Assembly: GCA_964502215.1 (NCBI GenBank)
Contig: CAZCUN010000002.1
Coordinates: forward strand, 1 to 64,000
DNA: 64,000 bases
DNA from: JAALLB01 sp964502215
GTDB lineage: Bacteria; Pseudomonadota; Alphaproteobacteria; Rhizobiales; Rhizobiaceae
Direction of reading: 5' to 3'
The translations under genes were made by a program, and so were the position numbers. Under the pieces are notes generated by a model, which was not told the DNA's origin, searched no databases, and saw only the letters and a program-made list of their open reading frames with translations. Position 1 is the stretch's first letter, and every line of letters begins with the position of its first letter. Of this stretch, positions 9,500 to 17,575 are shown piece by piece.

Positions 9500-10732
9500 A
9501 TGGCCGTATCACTTGATCTTACTAATGAAGAAACTCGCAAAAGCGTAGACGCTCTTAAAAAACCGTCTGCGCAGAAACCTTCTCTTATCGGTATGAGCCG
9601 TGATGAGATGTGTAATGCTTTGCGAGAGGCTGGTATTGTAGAAAAACAAATCAAGATGCGCGTTAGCCAAATCTGGCATTGGTTGTATGTGCGCGGCATT
9701 TCTGATTTTTCAAATATGAAAAATCTATCGAAAGATTTTCGTTCTACGCTTGAAGATAGGTTTGATATTGCTCGTCCAAAAATTATTGAAGAGCAGATTT
9801 CAAATGATGGTACGTGTAAGTGGCTGATGCAGTTTCCTTCTGGTGGTGCTGGTAAGCCTGTTGAAGTTGAGACCGTTTATATTCCTGAAGAAGGTCGCGG
9901 CACACTTTGTGTTTCTAGCCAAGTGGGCTGTACGCTTACCTGCACATTTTGTCATACAGGTACGCAAAAGCTTGTTCGCAATTTAACGGCTGGTGAAGTG
10001 CTAGCGCAATTGCTGGTGGCGCGTGACAGGCTAGGGGATTTTCCTCATGTCGATACTCCGCAAGGAGCAATCGTACCCAATGAAGGGCGTAAAGTTTCTA
10101 ATATTGTTATGATGGGCATGGGCGAACCGCTTTATAATTTTGACCATGTTAAACAAGCGCTTTTAATTGCAATTGACGGTGATGGTCTTGCCCTTTCAAG
10201 AAGGCGCGTCACACTTTCAACCTCTGGTGTTGTGCCAAATATTGCGCGAACGGGCGATGAGATTGGCGTGATGCTTGCAATCTCCCTTCATGCGGTAAAT
10301 GACGAATTGCGTGACGTGCTTGTGCCGATTAATAAAAAATACCCGCTTAAAGAATTACTTGATGCATGTCGCAATTACCCAGGTGTTAATAATGCACGTC
10401 GCATCACGTTTGAGTATGTCATGCTTAAGGGTATTAATGATTCACTAGAAGATGCCAAAGAATTGGTGCGAATGCTTAAAGGTATTCCTGCTAAGATTAA
10501 TCTAATTCCCTTTAATCCATGGGAAGGCTCAGATTATGAATGCTCTGATTGGGAAACGATTGAGAAGTTTGCAGACTTTGTAAACGCCAATGGCTATGCG
10601 TCACCAATTAGAACACCAAGAGGTCGTGATATAATGGCCGCTTGTGGGCAGTTAAAATCTGAGTCTGAGCGGATGAAAAAAACAGAACGTCTGGCGCTTG
10701 AGGCCATGATGATTGCTGGGCACGGCGAATAA
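9500..10732 (+). CDS. rlmN: Dual-specificity RNA methyltransferase RlmN
   Basis: A 410-residue radical-SAM enzyme that methylates C2 of A2503 in 23S rRNA and A37 in some tRNAs. The 4Fe-4S-binding CX3CX2C motif is Cys144, Cys148 and Cys151 (in VGCTLTCTFCHTGTQ). Other conserved blocks are MMGMGEPLYNFD (SAM binding), TLSTSGVVPNI, LAISLHAVND, and the C-terminal TPRGRDIMAACGQL with the catalytic Cys. Length and the alphaproteobacterial N-terminal extension fit. It starts 31 bases after the spermidine-synthase-like gene. Confidence 0.97.
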   Translation: MAVSLDLTNEETRKSVDALKKPSAQKPSLIGMSRDEMCNALREAGIVEKQIKMRVSQIWHWLYVRGISDFSNMKNLSKDFRSTLEDRFDIARPKIIEEQISNDGTCKWLMQFPSGGAGKPVEVETVYIPEEGRGTLCVSSQVGCTLTCTFCHTGTQKLVRNLTAGEVLAQLLVARDRLGDFPHVDTPQGAIVPNEGRKVSNIVMMGMGEPLYNFDHVKQALLIAIDGDGLALSRRRVTLSTSGVVPNIARTGDEIGVMLAISLHAVNDELRDVLVPINKKYPLKELLDACRNYPGVNNARRITFEYVMLKGINDSLEDAKELVRMLKGIPAKINLIPFNPWEGSDYECSDWETIEKFADFVNANGYASPIRTPRGRDIMAACGQLKSESERMKKTERLALEAMMIAGHGE

Positions 10733-10741
10733 AGCTTCACT

Positions 10742-11290
10742 CAAACTGTTATGAACCTGCACAAAAACTGAAAATCTTGTTTTTACAAAAACCTCTATGA
10801 ATTTAGTTTTGGAGGTGACAGATGCCATATTGGCTTCATTCAATTTTTGGATTTTTGATAGCAGCAGGTGTTGCCAGCACCTTTGTAACGGTTGTTTTAT
10901 TTGGGTTAGAAAACCCGCCATCTCTTTTAAAAATTAAAACGTTTTGGTCAGGGTTTTGCATTGTTTGTTTATTCGGGTTTCCAGGATTTGCTTATGTTGC
11001 GTATGTAAACCGAGTTCCAAAAAACAGACCATTTGGATATTTTGTTATGGCAGGCATGAAAAATGCCATAGTGGCAACTTTTCTATTTAGCCTGTTGTTG
11101 GTTGTTTCGCCTTTAGCACTTGGAATTCTTATTTTCTTACCCCTTATAATTCCAGGTGGTGCATTAGGGGGGTATGTATATGGACTTTTTAGAAAGCACA
11201 TCGCGTACAAATAGAAAGATTCTATTTGAAATCTTGCGGTTTTCTCCAAAACTTCTGCACAAAAACTGAAAATCAAACTGTCATAAACCT
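10742..11290 (+). repeat. Permuted short leader repeat flanking the first small membrane gene
   Basis: A 20-base sequence, CTGCACAAAAACTGAAAATC, is exact at 10757-10776 and 11255-11274. A second unit, caaactgtYatRaacct, lies before the first copy (10742-10758) and after the second (11274-11290). The two genes that follow these leaders encode related membrane proteins, so this looks like the footprint of a tandem duplication. Confidence 0.75.
10822..11214 (+). CDS. Small four-helix membrane protein, paralogue 1
   Basis: A 130-residue hydrophobic protein that I cannot assign to a named family. It shows about four transmembrane segments (near 6-28, 38-60, 75-95 and 95-118). The GFPGFAYVAYV and GGALGGYVYGLF segments correspond to GLPGFLIATLY and GGAAGGFVYAVF in the next gene, so the two are paralogues. 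ATG 10822 has a strong GGAGGT ribosome binding site. It follows rlmN by 89 bases and begins after the repeated leader sequence. No catalytic motif is visible. Confidence 0.75.
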   Translation: MPYWLHSIFGFLIAAGVASTFVTVVLFGLENPPSLLKIKTFWSGFCIVCLFGFPGFAYVAYVNRVPKNRPFGYFVMAGMKNAIVATFLFSLLLVVSPLALGILIFLPLIIPGGALGGYVYGLFRKHIAYK

Positions 11291-11319
11291 TGAGTGAATT
11301 AGATCAGGAGGTTTTTTTA

Positions 11320-11742
11320 ATGTTTTTTGTTTTTTTCCTACGGACTGTTGGTTTTGGGTTTTCAATTCTTGCAGCCTTGCTTGTAACTCTTTTCATTCCG
11401 TTGTTTCCTGAGCTTATCACTTGGCACGACCCAAAGGGATTTTTGGCTATCTTCATTGTCGGGTTCGCAGTTACAGGAATGGTTGGATTGCCAGGGTTTT
11501 TGATAGCCACGCTTTATCAGTCAAGATATCCTCAATTCTCCATCATACTTTGGGTTGGCGTGGGTATGGTGACTGCACTTTTTGCAAATTGCTTATTTGC
11601 TATTTTAATCTCACCGATGGTTGAGTTTATGGTGTTTAACTCTTCACTTGCTGGGGGCGCTGCGGGTGGGTTTGTTTATGCAGTATTTCATAAAGGAATT
11701 ATCTTTCATAATGAGGACTTAAGGGTTATTACCAGTGAATGA
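11320..11742 (+). CDS. Small four-helix membrane protein, paralogue 2
   Basis: A 140-residue membrane protein with about four hydrophobic segments and no recognised family. It shares the PGF motif after helix 2 and the C-terminal GGAAGGFVYAVFHKG with the upstream gene, and more weakly with the downstream one. ATG 11320 is preferred over an upstream TTG at 11290 because AGGAGG lies just before it. Its stop overlaps the ATG of the next gene by four bases (ATGA), which implies translational coupling. Confidence 0.75.
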   Translation: MFFVFFLRTVGFGFSILAALLVTLFIPLFPELITWHDPKGFLAIFIVGFAVTGMVGLPGFLIATLYQSRYPQFSIILWVGVGMVTALFANCLFAILISPMVEFMVFNSSLAGGAAGGFVYAVFHKGIIFHNEDLRVITSE

Positions 11743-12266
11743 GTCTTGTTTTATCCATCATTGGGCGATTGTTCGTTATTTTCTTTGGCCTGTGCCTTGC
11801 GCTACTTGCTGCGGCTATGGTTCTTTCCTATGGTATTTCATCAGGCCTTTTGGCAGAATTTATAGGCAGTGAAAATCTTCAGGCGATAGATGAAACAGAA
11901 TGGGGCTATGCAATATTAGCAATTGCTTTTGTTGGCATAGGCTTTGTGACCAGCTTTCAACTAGCAAGTCTTGCACTGTTGCCAATTATTATTGCTATTA
12001 CGATAAGCGAAATGATGCGCTGGAATGGCATGGTTACACATTTGGTTTTAGGTGGATTGGCATCTCTTTTTGTAGTTTTCACTCAATTACCGCAAGGTGC
12101 TACTCCTTCTGAAGGTACTGTTATTGTAACCCTTGCTATGGGATTTATTGGTGGATTTTTTTATTGGCTTATCGCAGGGCGTAATGCTGGTGTTTGGCAG
12201 GAAAACCTACCCGCGTTCCGTGAGCAAAATCTTGATCGCAAAAGCGGAGAAAACACCAGCGAATAA
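11739..12266 (+). CDS. Small membrane protein, paralogue 3 (conserved between rlmN and argG)
   Basis: A 175-residue protein with four hydrophobic segments (about 3-30, 52-85, 95-115 and 125-148) and a short hydrophilic tail (about 150-175). The last helix, GFIGGFFYWLIAGR, resembles the C-terminal helix of the two preceding proteins, which suggests distant common descent. It overlaps the preceding gene by ATGA, and its 3' end overlaps that of the convergent LysE-type gene by 60 bases. Function unknown. Confidence 0.72.
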   Translation: MSLVLSIIGRLFVIFFGLCLALLAAAMVLSYGISSGLLAEFIGSENLQAIDETEWGYAILAIAFVGIGFVTSFQLASLALLPIIIAITISEMMRWNGMVTHLVLGGLASLFVVFTQLPQGATPSEGTVIVTLAMGFIGGFFYWLIAGRNAGVWQENLPAFREQNLDRKSGENTSE

Positions 12267-12848
12267 CCAGTCTATGGTTCTTATAACTTTTGGGTGTTGC
12301 CGCAAGACATAAGCAAATTTATCGACAGCGTAAATCATTGTTGAACATAAAACGGTTGCCAAGACTACAAAATAACATCCCAAAAAAAAGATCTTACTGC
12401 TTGCGTTTTCATCGGTAGGTGAAACAAACTGTGGCAGGAAGGTAATATAAAAAAGAATAATTTTTGGGTTTAACAAGTTGATGCCCAGCCCAGCTAGCCA
12501 ATTATTCCATCCGCTTTTTGATGGTGTTTTATACTCATTGGTTGTAAATACAGAGCCTTGTCGAATCGCTTGAATGGCTAGCCATAAAAGATAAATTGCG
12601 CCGATAAATTTTAAGACTAAAAAACTGTTTGGTGAAGCTTTTATCAGTGCTGAAATGCCAAAGGTTACCAAAAATGTATGGATCAAAAGCCCAGCCATTG
12701 CGCCTAACATGGCAGTCATGCCAGCAGATCTTCCGTGCGTTAAAGCGCGACCAATAAACAATGCCATAGCTGGACCCGGTGAAAAGGTGAGAATAAATGC
12801 AGTCAGTGTAAAAGCTGACAGCACTGGAAGAGAGGGGATGAATTCCAT
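12207..12848 (-). CDS. LysE/RhtB family amino-acid exporter
   Basis: A 213-residue inner-membrane transporter of the LysE superfamily with six predicted helices. The N-terminal LTFSPGPAMALFIGRAL, with the family's SPGP motif, and the middle GWNNWLAGLGINLLNPK (GxxxNLxNPK) are diagnostic. These proteins export amino acids or related metabolites by proton antiport; the substrate cannot be told from sequence. The ribosome binding site is weak. It converges on the membrane-protein gene to its left and is divergent from argG, about 165 bases away. Confidence 0.92.
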   Translation of the reverse strand: MEFIPSLPVLSAFTLTAFILTFSPGPAMALFIGRALTHGRSAGMTAMLGAMAGLLIHTFLVTFGISALIKASPNSFLVLKFIGAIYLLWLAIQAIRQGSVFTTNEYKTPSKSGWNNWLAGLGINLLNPKIILFYITFLPQFVSPTDENASSKIFFLGCYFVVLATVLCSTMIYAVDKFAYVLRQHPKVIRTIDWLFAGVFSAFAIKILLTERG

Positions 12849-13012
12849 TTTTTACTCGTTTGGCGACTTTTGAAAAAACTATTATAGCTGATGTGCATGA
12901 ATGACGGTTCACACGTGCACTTTTCTACTTTATACAACGCCTAATTTTTAAAATTTACAATCCGTTTTTAACTTTTAAGGGTTGCGGATGATTTATAACC
13001 AAGGGTGTTGTT

Positions 13013-14233
13013 ATGGGTTTGTCAAAAGACAAAGTAAACAAAGTTGTTCTGGCGTATTCAGGTGGCTTGGATACCTCTATCATTTTGAAATGGTTGCAGA
13101 CTGAATATGATGGGGAAGTTGTGACGTTCACAGCTGACCTTGGCCAGGGTGAAGAACTTGAACCTGCTCGCAAAAAAGCGGAGATGATGGGCATCAAGGA
13201 AATCTACATTGAAGATGTTCGCGAAGAGTTTGTTTCTGATTTTGTCTTCCCAATGTTTCGTGCAAATACTGCCTATGAAGGTGTTTATTTGCTAGGCACT
13301 TCAATTGCGCGTCCATTAATTTCCAAGCGTTTGGTAGAGATTGCACGTGAAACAGGTGCTGATGCAATCGCGCACGGTGCAACAGGCAAGGGTAATGACC
13401 AAGTTCGCTTTGAACTTGCAGCTTATGCACTAGATCCAAACATCAAAGTGATTGCCCCTTGGCGTGACTGGTCTTTTAAATCTCGCACCGATTTGCTTGA
13501 ATTTGCTAAAGAGCATCAAATCCCAGTTCCAAAAGATAAAGAAGGCGAAGCCCCGTTTTCAGTAGATGCTAATTTACTGCATTCATCTTCTGAGGGTAAG
13601 ATTTTAGAAGACCCTGCACTAGAGGCTTCTGAGCATGTTTACATGCGTACAATTTCTCCGATGGATGCGCCTGATGTTGCAACTGAAATTGAGATTGAAT
13701 TTGAAAAGGGTGATGCTGTTGGGCTTAATGGCAAACGCCTTTCACCTGCGACTATGTTGGCTGAGCTTAATAAGCTTGGGCATGACAATGGTATTGGCCG
13801 TCTGGATTTGGTTGAAAATCGTTTTGTCGGAATGAAGTCTCGCGGTATTTACGAAACGCCTGGGGGTACAATTTTGCTAACAGCGCACCGCACAATGGAA
13901 TCAATCACGCTTGACCGTGGTGCAGCACACTTAAAAGATGAGTTGATGCCGCGTTATGCTGAATTGATTTACAATGGTTTCTGGTTTTCGCCAGAACGTG
14001 AAATGCTACAGGCGGCAATCGACCATTCTCAAGTTCATGTTGAAGGTAAAGTTCGCATGAAGCTTTATAAGGGAAATGTGATCGTTACAGGCCGCGAAAG
14101 CGATAAGTCGCTTTATTCAGAAGAGTTGGTAACATTTGAAGATGACCAAGGCGCCTATGATCAAAAAGATGCACATGGTTTTATTCGTCTTAATGCTTTG
14201 CGTTTGAGAACACTTGCAGCTCGTAATAAATGA
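13013..14233 (+). CDS. argG: Argininosuccinate synthase
   Basis: A 406-residue enzyme joining citrulline and aspartate with ATP in arginine synthesis. The ATP pyrophosphatase P-loop is AYSGGLDTS (about 14-22); other conserved blocks include GATGKGNDQVRFE (citrulline/aspartate binding), ANLLHSSSEGKILEDP and GRLDLVENRFVGMKSRG. Length and motifs are fully standard. ATG 13013 is preceded by AAGGGTG at a normal spacing. Nearby paralogue-3 membrane protein, LysE exporter and argG form a neighbourhood seen in other Rhizobiales, though argG is transcribed alone here. Confidence 0.97.
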   Translation: MGLSKDKVNKVVLAYSGGLDTSIILKWLQTEYDGEVVTFTADLGQGEELEPARKKAEMMGIKEIYIEDVREEFVSDFVFPMFRANTAYEGVYLLGTSIARPLISKRLVEIARETGADAIAHGATGKGNDQVRFELAAYALDPNIKVIAPWRDWSFKSRTDLLEFAKEHQIPVPKDKEGEAPFSVDANLLHSSSEGKILEDPALEASEHVYMRTISPMDAPDVATEIEIEFEKGDAVGLNGKRLSPATMLAELNKLGHDNGIGRLDLVENRFVGMKSRGIYETPGGTILLTAHRTMESITLDRGAAHLKDELMPRYAELIYNGFWFSPEREMLQAAIDHSQVHVEGKVRMKLYKGNVIVTGRESDKSLYSEELVTFEDDQGAYDQKDAHGFIRLNALRLRTLAARNK

Positions 14234-14303
14234 TAGTTATGACTCGCTAATACAAAATTTTTCCCTTAGATTATAAAAGGGTTGGATTTTGGGTGGAAGA
14301 CTG

Positions 14304-15662
14304 GTGGAAAAGCAAAAAGATATAACGCTTGCGCAAGCGCGTGAGAAGAATGAAAAACAGGCTGGAAGATCTAAGTATAAGCTTCTTTCGTGGCTTGTTA
14401 TAATTGCTATAATCGTTTCTGTCGTCGGTGGGTTTTTTTATCTTACACGTGAAGAGGGGCCTGCTACTTTAAAAGTTGCATCCGGGCCTTACAGATCAGA
14501 TTCTTACGAGTTGATGAAGGACGTTGCAGAAGTTGTTAGTAGACACTCTGACAAACTAATTATCGAAGTTGTTCCAAGCAAGGATTCTAGCAAAAATATC
14601 TCTATGCTCAATAGAGGGGAAGTTGATTTAGCAACCATTCGTTCTGATACGCCTGTGGTTAGTGATATTAGAATGATTGCGGATCTGTTTCCAGATTATT
14701 TCCAACTGATTTCACGCAGTGATAGTCTTATATATTCACCAACTGATCTTATTGGTAAAAAAGTTGCTGTGCCAAATTATGGGACAGATGAGTTACGTTC
14801 ATTTTGGATAATTGGTGATCACTATGATTTGCCGATTGCAGGTGTTCAGTGGTTTCCAACACAATTTGAAAAAGCAACTAACATGCTGCTTTCTGGTGAA
14901 GTAGATGCAATTTTTACGGTGCGTTCTTTGCGTGATCGCGTATTGCTTAATATGTTTTCTGACTCAGAGTTGAAAAATTTACCACTTCGTTACGTGCCTT
15001 TAGATCAGGCAGCAGCAATTGCAATTAAGCGACCTTTTTTGCAAGTAGGTAGCATTCCCAAGGGGACTTTCATTGGAAAAGCACCAACGCCACGAAGCCA
15101 TAGTATTACAACAACGGTTCAACGTGTTTTGGTTGCAAGAGACGACGTTGAAGCAGGACCCATTCGCGAATTGACGAGAGTCTTATTTGAAAACCGACTT
15201 GATTTAACAATTCGATTTGCACTTGCTTCTGCAATTAAGCCACCGAAAATCGATCAAGGTTTGGCAATCCCTCTACACTTAGGTTCAGAACAATATTTTA
15301 ATCGTGACCAACCTTCGTTTTTACAAGAGAATGCCGAACCATTAGCATTGCTCATAACAATAGCTGCCATGTTGGTATCAGGACTTTTGGCACTTAGATC
15401 TAGATTTGTATCGACCCAAAAAGATCGTATGGATAGTTATAATTATCTCCTACTTGATATCGCTGATAAAGCAAATAAAACTTCAGGTTTGGATCAAATA
15501 TCAGAACTCAAAGCAGAACTGTTTCAGACGCTAGAAAAAGTTGTGCGGGCGCTTGATACTGATGAAGTCACCGAAGAAGGGTTTCAGACTTTTTCATTTT
15601 TGTGGGAATCGGTTCGTGTTGTCCTTAATGAGAAAGAGCAAACCCTTCAAAAGAACACCTAA
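14304..15662 (+). CDS. Membrane-anchored TAXI-family solute-binding protein
   Basis: A 452-residue protein with a basic N-terminal region, one transmembrane helix (about 30-50), a TAXI-type TRAP substrate-binding domain (about 55-330, with the phrases LNRGEVDLATIRSDT and DLIGKKVAVPNYGTDELR), then a second helix (about 350-370) and a cytoplasmic tail of about 80 residues rich in helix-forming residues. Free TAXI proteins normally have only a signal peptide and work with a fused TRAP permease; none is encoded here. GTG 14304 is chosen because GGTGGA lies six bases before it; TTG 14289 is an alternative. The role may be sensing rather than transport. Confidence 0.8.
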   Translation: MEKQKDITLAQAREKNEKQAGRSKYKLLSWLVIIAIIVSVVGGFFYLTREEGPATLKVASGPYRSDSYELMKDVAEVVSRHSDKLIIEVVPSKDSSKNISMLNRGEVDLATIRSDTPVVSDIRMIADLFPDYFQLISRSDSLIYSPTDLIGKKVAVPNYGTDELRSFWIIGDHYDLPIAGVQWFPTQFEKATNMLLSGEVDAIFTVRSLRDRVLLNMFSDSELKNLPLRYVPLDQAAAIAIKRPFLQVGSIPKGTFIGKAPTPRSHSITTTVQRVLVARDDVEAGPIRELTRVLFENRLDLTIRFALASAIKPPKIDQGLAIPLHLGSEQYFNRDQPSFLQENAEPLALLITIAAMLVSGLLALRSRFVSTQKDRMDSYNYLLLDIADKANKTSGLDQISELKAELFQTLEKVVRALDTDEVTEEGFQTFSFLWESVRVVLNEKEQTLQKNT

Positions 15663-15730
15663 AATAATTTTTCAGTTAATCGTGAATTTTTTTCTTTAGG
15701 TTAACAAAAAGTAAACGTAAAGTGATTCGT

Positions 15731-16237
15731 ATGTTTACAGTTGTTGCGGAAACCAGACGGGCAAAGCCTGAAGATGCTAGTGCCATATCAGATGTGCATG
15801 AAACTTCTTGGAAAAATGCGTATGCAGGGATAGTTCCTTATGGTGCTTTAGCTCGCATGATTAATAGACGTGACGTTGCTTGGTGGGCTAATGCTATCCG
15901 AAAATCTACTCTTATTCTTGTTATTGAAATGAATAATGAGATTGTTGGTTATGCAACGCTTGGCCCTAATAGAGTGAGCACCTTTCCGCATGAAGGTGAA
16001 ATTTATGAAATTTATCTTCTGCCGGAGTATCAAGGTGTTGGACTTGGTTCAAAACTGTTTGCAGATGCGGCTAATGAATTAAAGCGCCGCAGTTATAAGG
16101 GGGCAGTTGTTTGGGTTCTTTCAGATAATCACCCGGCAATTTCGTTTTATGAAAATGCTGGTGGACGGGCGATTGCAAATGGCTCGGAACATTTTGATGA
16201 TCAAAAACTGGCCAAGACAGCTTATGCTTGGGATTAA
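15731..16237 (+). CDS. GNAT family N-acetyltransferase
   Basis: A 168-residue GNAT-fold acetyltransferase. The acetyl-CoA pyrophosphate-binding motif A is visible as IYLLPEYQGVGLGSKLF (the QGxGxG loop), preceded by the beta-strand GYATLGPNRV, and followed by the motif B region NHPAISFYENAGGRAI typical of RimI-like enzymes. The acceptor cannot be inferred. ATG 15731 is preferred to GTG 15722 because AAAGTGA lies upstream at a normal spacing. It stands alone between the TAXI gene and the asd leader. Confidence 0.88.
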   Translation: MFTVVAETRRAKPEDASAISDVHETSWKNAYAGIVPYGALARMINRRDVAWWANAIRKSTLILVIEMNNEIVGYATLGPNRVSTFPHEGEIYEIYLLPEYQGVGLGSKLFADAANELKRRSYKGAVVWVLSDNHPAISFYENAGGRAIANGSEHFDDQKLAKTAYAWD

Positions 16238-16273
16238 TCTATCTTAAAAGTTAAGCTTAAAACCTATCTTACA

Positions 16274-16301
16274 TTGACTCTTTACAAAATCAGCGTATGT
16301 A
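16274..16301 (+). promoter_or_regulatory. Probable promoter of the asd leader transcript
   Basis: A TTGACT -35-like box (16274-16279) and TATGTA (16296-16301) are separated by 16 bases and lie about 30 bases before the leader ORF. The -35 matches the consensus at five of six positions; the -10 is weaker, so the assignment is tentative. Confidence 0.4.
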
Positions 16302-16330
16302 AATCTCGTCGAAGTTTAGAGAATTGAGTT

Positions 16331-16453
16331 ATGTTTGATAAAACTCTTACATTTTTGTTTATAAGAAGCGTGGCTGCAATTGCAGACTGTGCGGATTTTT
16401 GCTCGACTACAACCAAGACGACCTCAAAAACAACGAAGACCATCAAGGTCTAA
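16331..16453 (+). CDS. Thr/Lys-rich leader peptide upstream of asd (attenuator)
   Basis: A 40-codon ORF beginning ATG TTT GAT and ending in TAA at 16451-16453. Residues 26-39 read TTTKTTSKTTKTIK: eight Thr and four Lys codons in fourteen positions. That is the composition expected of a leader peptide that senses charged tRNA-Thr and tRNA-Lys, and both amino acids are made through the product of the downstream asd gene. It lies 72 bases before asd with a plausible promoter upstream and hairpins downstream. Its own ribosome binding site is weak. By analogy with thrL of enterobacteria I infer attenuation; the mechanism here is unproven. Confidence 0.72.
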   Translation: MFDKTLTFLFIRSVAAIADCADFCSTTTKTTSKTTKTIKV

Positions 16454-16522
16454 TTACTTCCGCTCATGCCCTAACCACTCTCCTGGGCAGAACGGGAGAG
16501 TAAATGTTGATTTAGGGGGGTG
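16437..16522 (+). promoter_or_regulatory. asd: Hairpin region between leader peptide and asd
   Basis: Three elements are visible. AGACC-ATCAA-GGTCT (about 16437-16451) folds across the end of the leader ORF. CTCTCC (16478-16483) pairs with GGAGAG (16495-16500). CCCTAA (16469-16474) pairs with TTAGGG (16512-16517), enclosing the second hairpin and covering the start of the G-rich ribosome binding site of asd (16515-16522). No T-tract follows, so masking of translation initiation fits better than a classic terminator. Confidence 0.55.
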
Positions 16523-16525
16523 TAA

Positions 16526-17575
16526 GTGAAGAAAGAAAGTTCCATGGGATATAAAATTGCAATTGTCGGTGCTACTGGCAACGTAGGGAAAGAAATGCTC
16601 GACATTTTGGACGAAAGAGGATTTCCAGCAGATACTGTTGTTGCTCTTGCATCACGTCGTAGCCAAGGTAAAGAAATTTCATTTGGTGACAAAACCCTTA
16701 AGATTAAAGCGCTTGATGGTTATGACTTTTCTGACACCGATATTGCGCTTATGTCTGCTGGTGGTGATATCTCAAAAGAATGGTCACCAAAGATTGCTGC
16801 ACAAGGTTGTGTTGTGATCGATAACTCATCTGCATATCGTTATGATGCTGATGTACCGCTGATTGTGCCTGAAGTAAATCCTGATGCTGTTGAAGGCTTT
16901 ACAAAGAAAAATATCATTGCGAACCCTAATTGCTCAACGGCTCAATTAGTGGTGGCGTTAAAACCTTTGCATGACCATGCAAAAATTAAACGCGTTGTTG
17001 TTTCTACTTACCAGTCAGTTTCTGGCGCTGGCAAAGAGGCGATGGATGAATTATTTAATCAGACACGCGCGGTTTTTGTGGCCGATCCTGTAGAAGCAGT
17101 TAAGTTTCCAAAACGTATCGCGTTTAATGTTATTCCTCATATTGATGTCTTTATGGAGGATGGCTACACAAAAGAAGAATGGAAAGTATTAGCTGAAACT
17201 AAGAAAATGCTTGATAAAAATATCAAGGTTTGTTGTACGGCTGTCCGTGTTCCTGTGTTTGTTGGGCATGCTGAGTCAGTAAATATCGAATTCGAAAAAG
17301 AGATTTCTGCAAACGAAGCGCGTGAGATTTTACGTGAAGCGCCAGGTTGCCTTGTCGTGGATAATCCACAAGAAGAAACTTACATCACACCGCTTGAATG
17401 TGCTGGTGAAGATGCAACTTATATCTCTCGTATTCGCGAAGATATTACAGTTGAGAACGGTCTTAATATGTGGGTTGTTTCAGATAATCTTCGCAAAGGC
17501 GCGGCACTTAACACAGTTCAAATTGCTGAGTTGCTGGTAAACCGTGGACTAATCAAAGCTAAGGCTGCTGCCTAA
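16526..17575 (+). CDS. asd: Aspartate-semialdehyde dehydrogenase
   Basis: A 349-residue enzyme (343 if started at ATG 16544) that reduces aspartyl-phosphate to aspartate semialdehyde, the branch-point precursor of lysine, diaminopimelate, threonine and methionine. The NADP-binding loop is VGATGNVGKE; the catalytic Cys is in NPNCSTAQ (Cys136 from the GTG); the downstream active-site segment includes VRVPVFVGHAES. GTG 16526 has the better ribosome binding site (GGGGGTG five bases upstream), but homologues usually begin MGYK, which fits ATG 16544. Its 3' end touches the end of mutS. Regulation by the Thr/Lys leader upstream is likely. dapB, the next lysine-branch gene recognised, lies 46 kb away. 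Confidence 0.97.
   Translation: MKKESSMGYKIAIVGATGNVGKEMLDILDERGFPADTVVALASRRSQGKEISFGDKTLKIKALDGYDFSDTDIALMSAGGDISKEWSPKIAAQGCVVIDNSSAYRYDADVPLIVPEVNPDAVEGFTKKNIIANPNCSTAQLVVALKPLHDHAKIKRVVVSTYQSVSGAGKEAMDELFNQTRAVFVADPVEAVKFPKRIAFNVIPHIDVFMEDGYTKEEWKVLAETKKMLDKNIKVCCTAVRVPVFVGHAESVNIEFEKEISANEAREILREAPGCLVVDNPQEETYITPLECAGEDATYISRIREDITVENGLNMWVVSDNLRKGAALNTVQIAELLVNRGLIKAKAAA

Noticed and set aside
16478..16500. Classical Rho-independent terminator in the asd leader
   Set aside because: The CTCTCC/GGAGAG hairpin is not followed by a run of T, so I describe it as part of a leader structure that may control translation instead.
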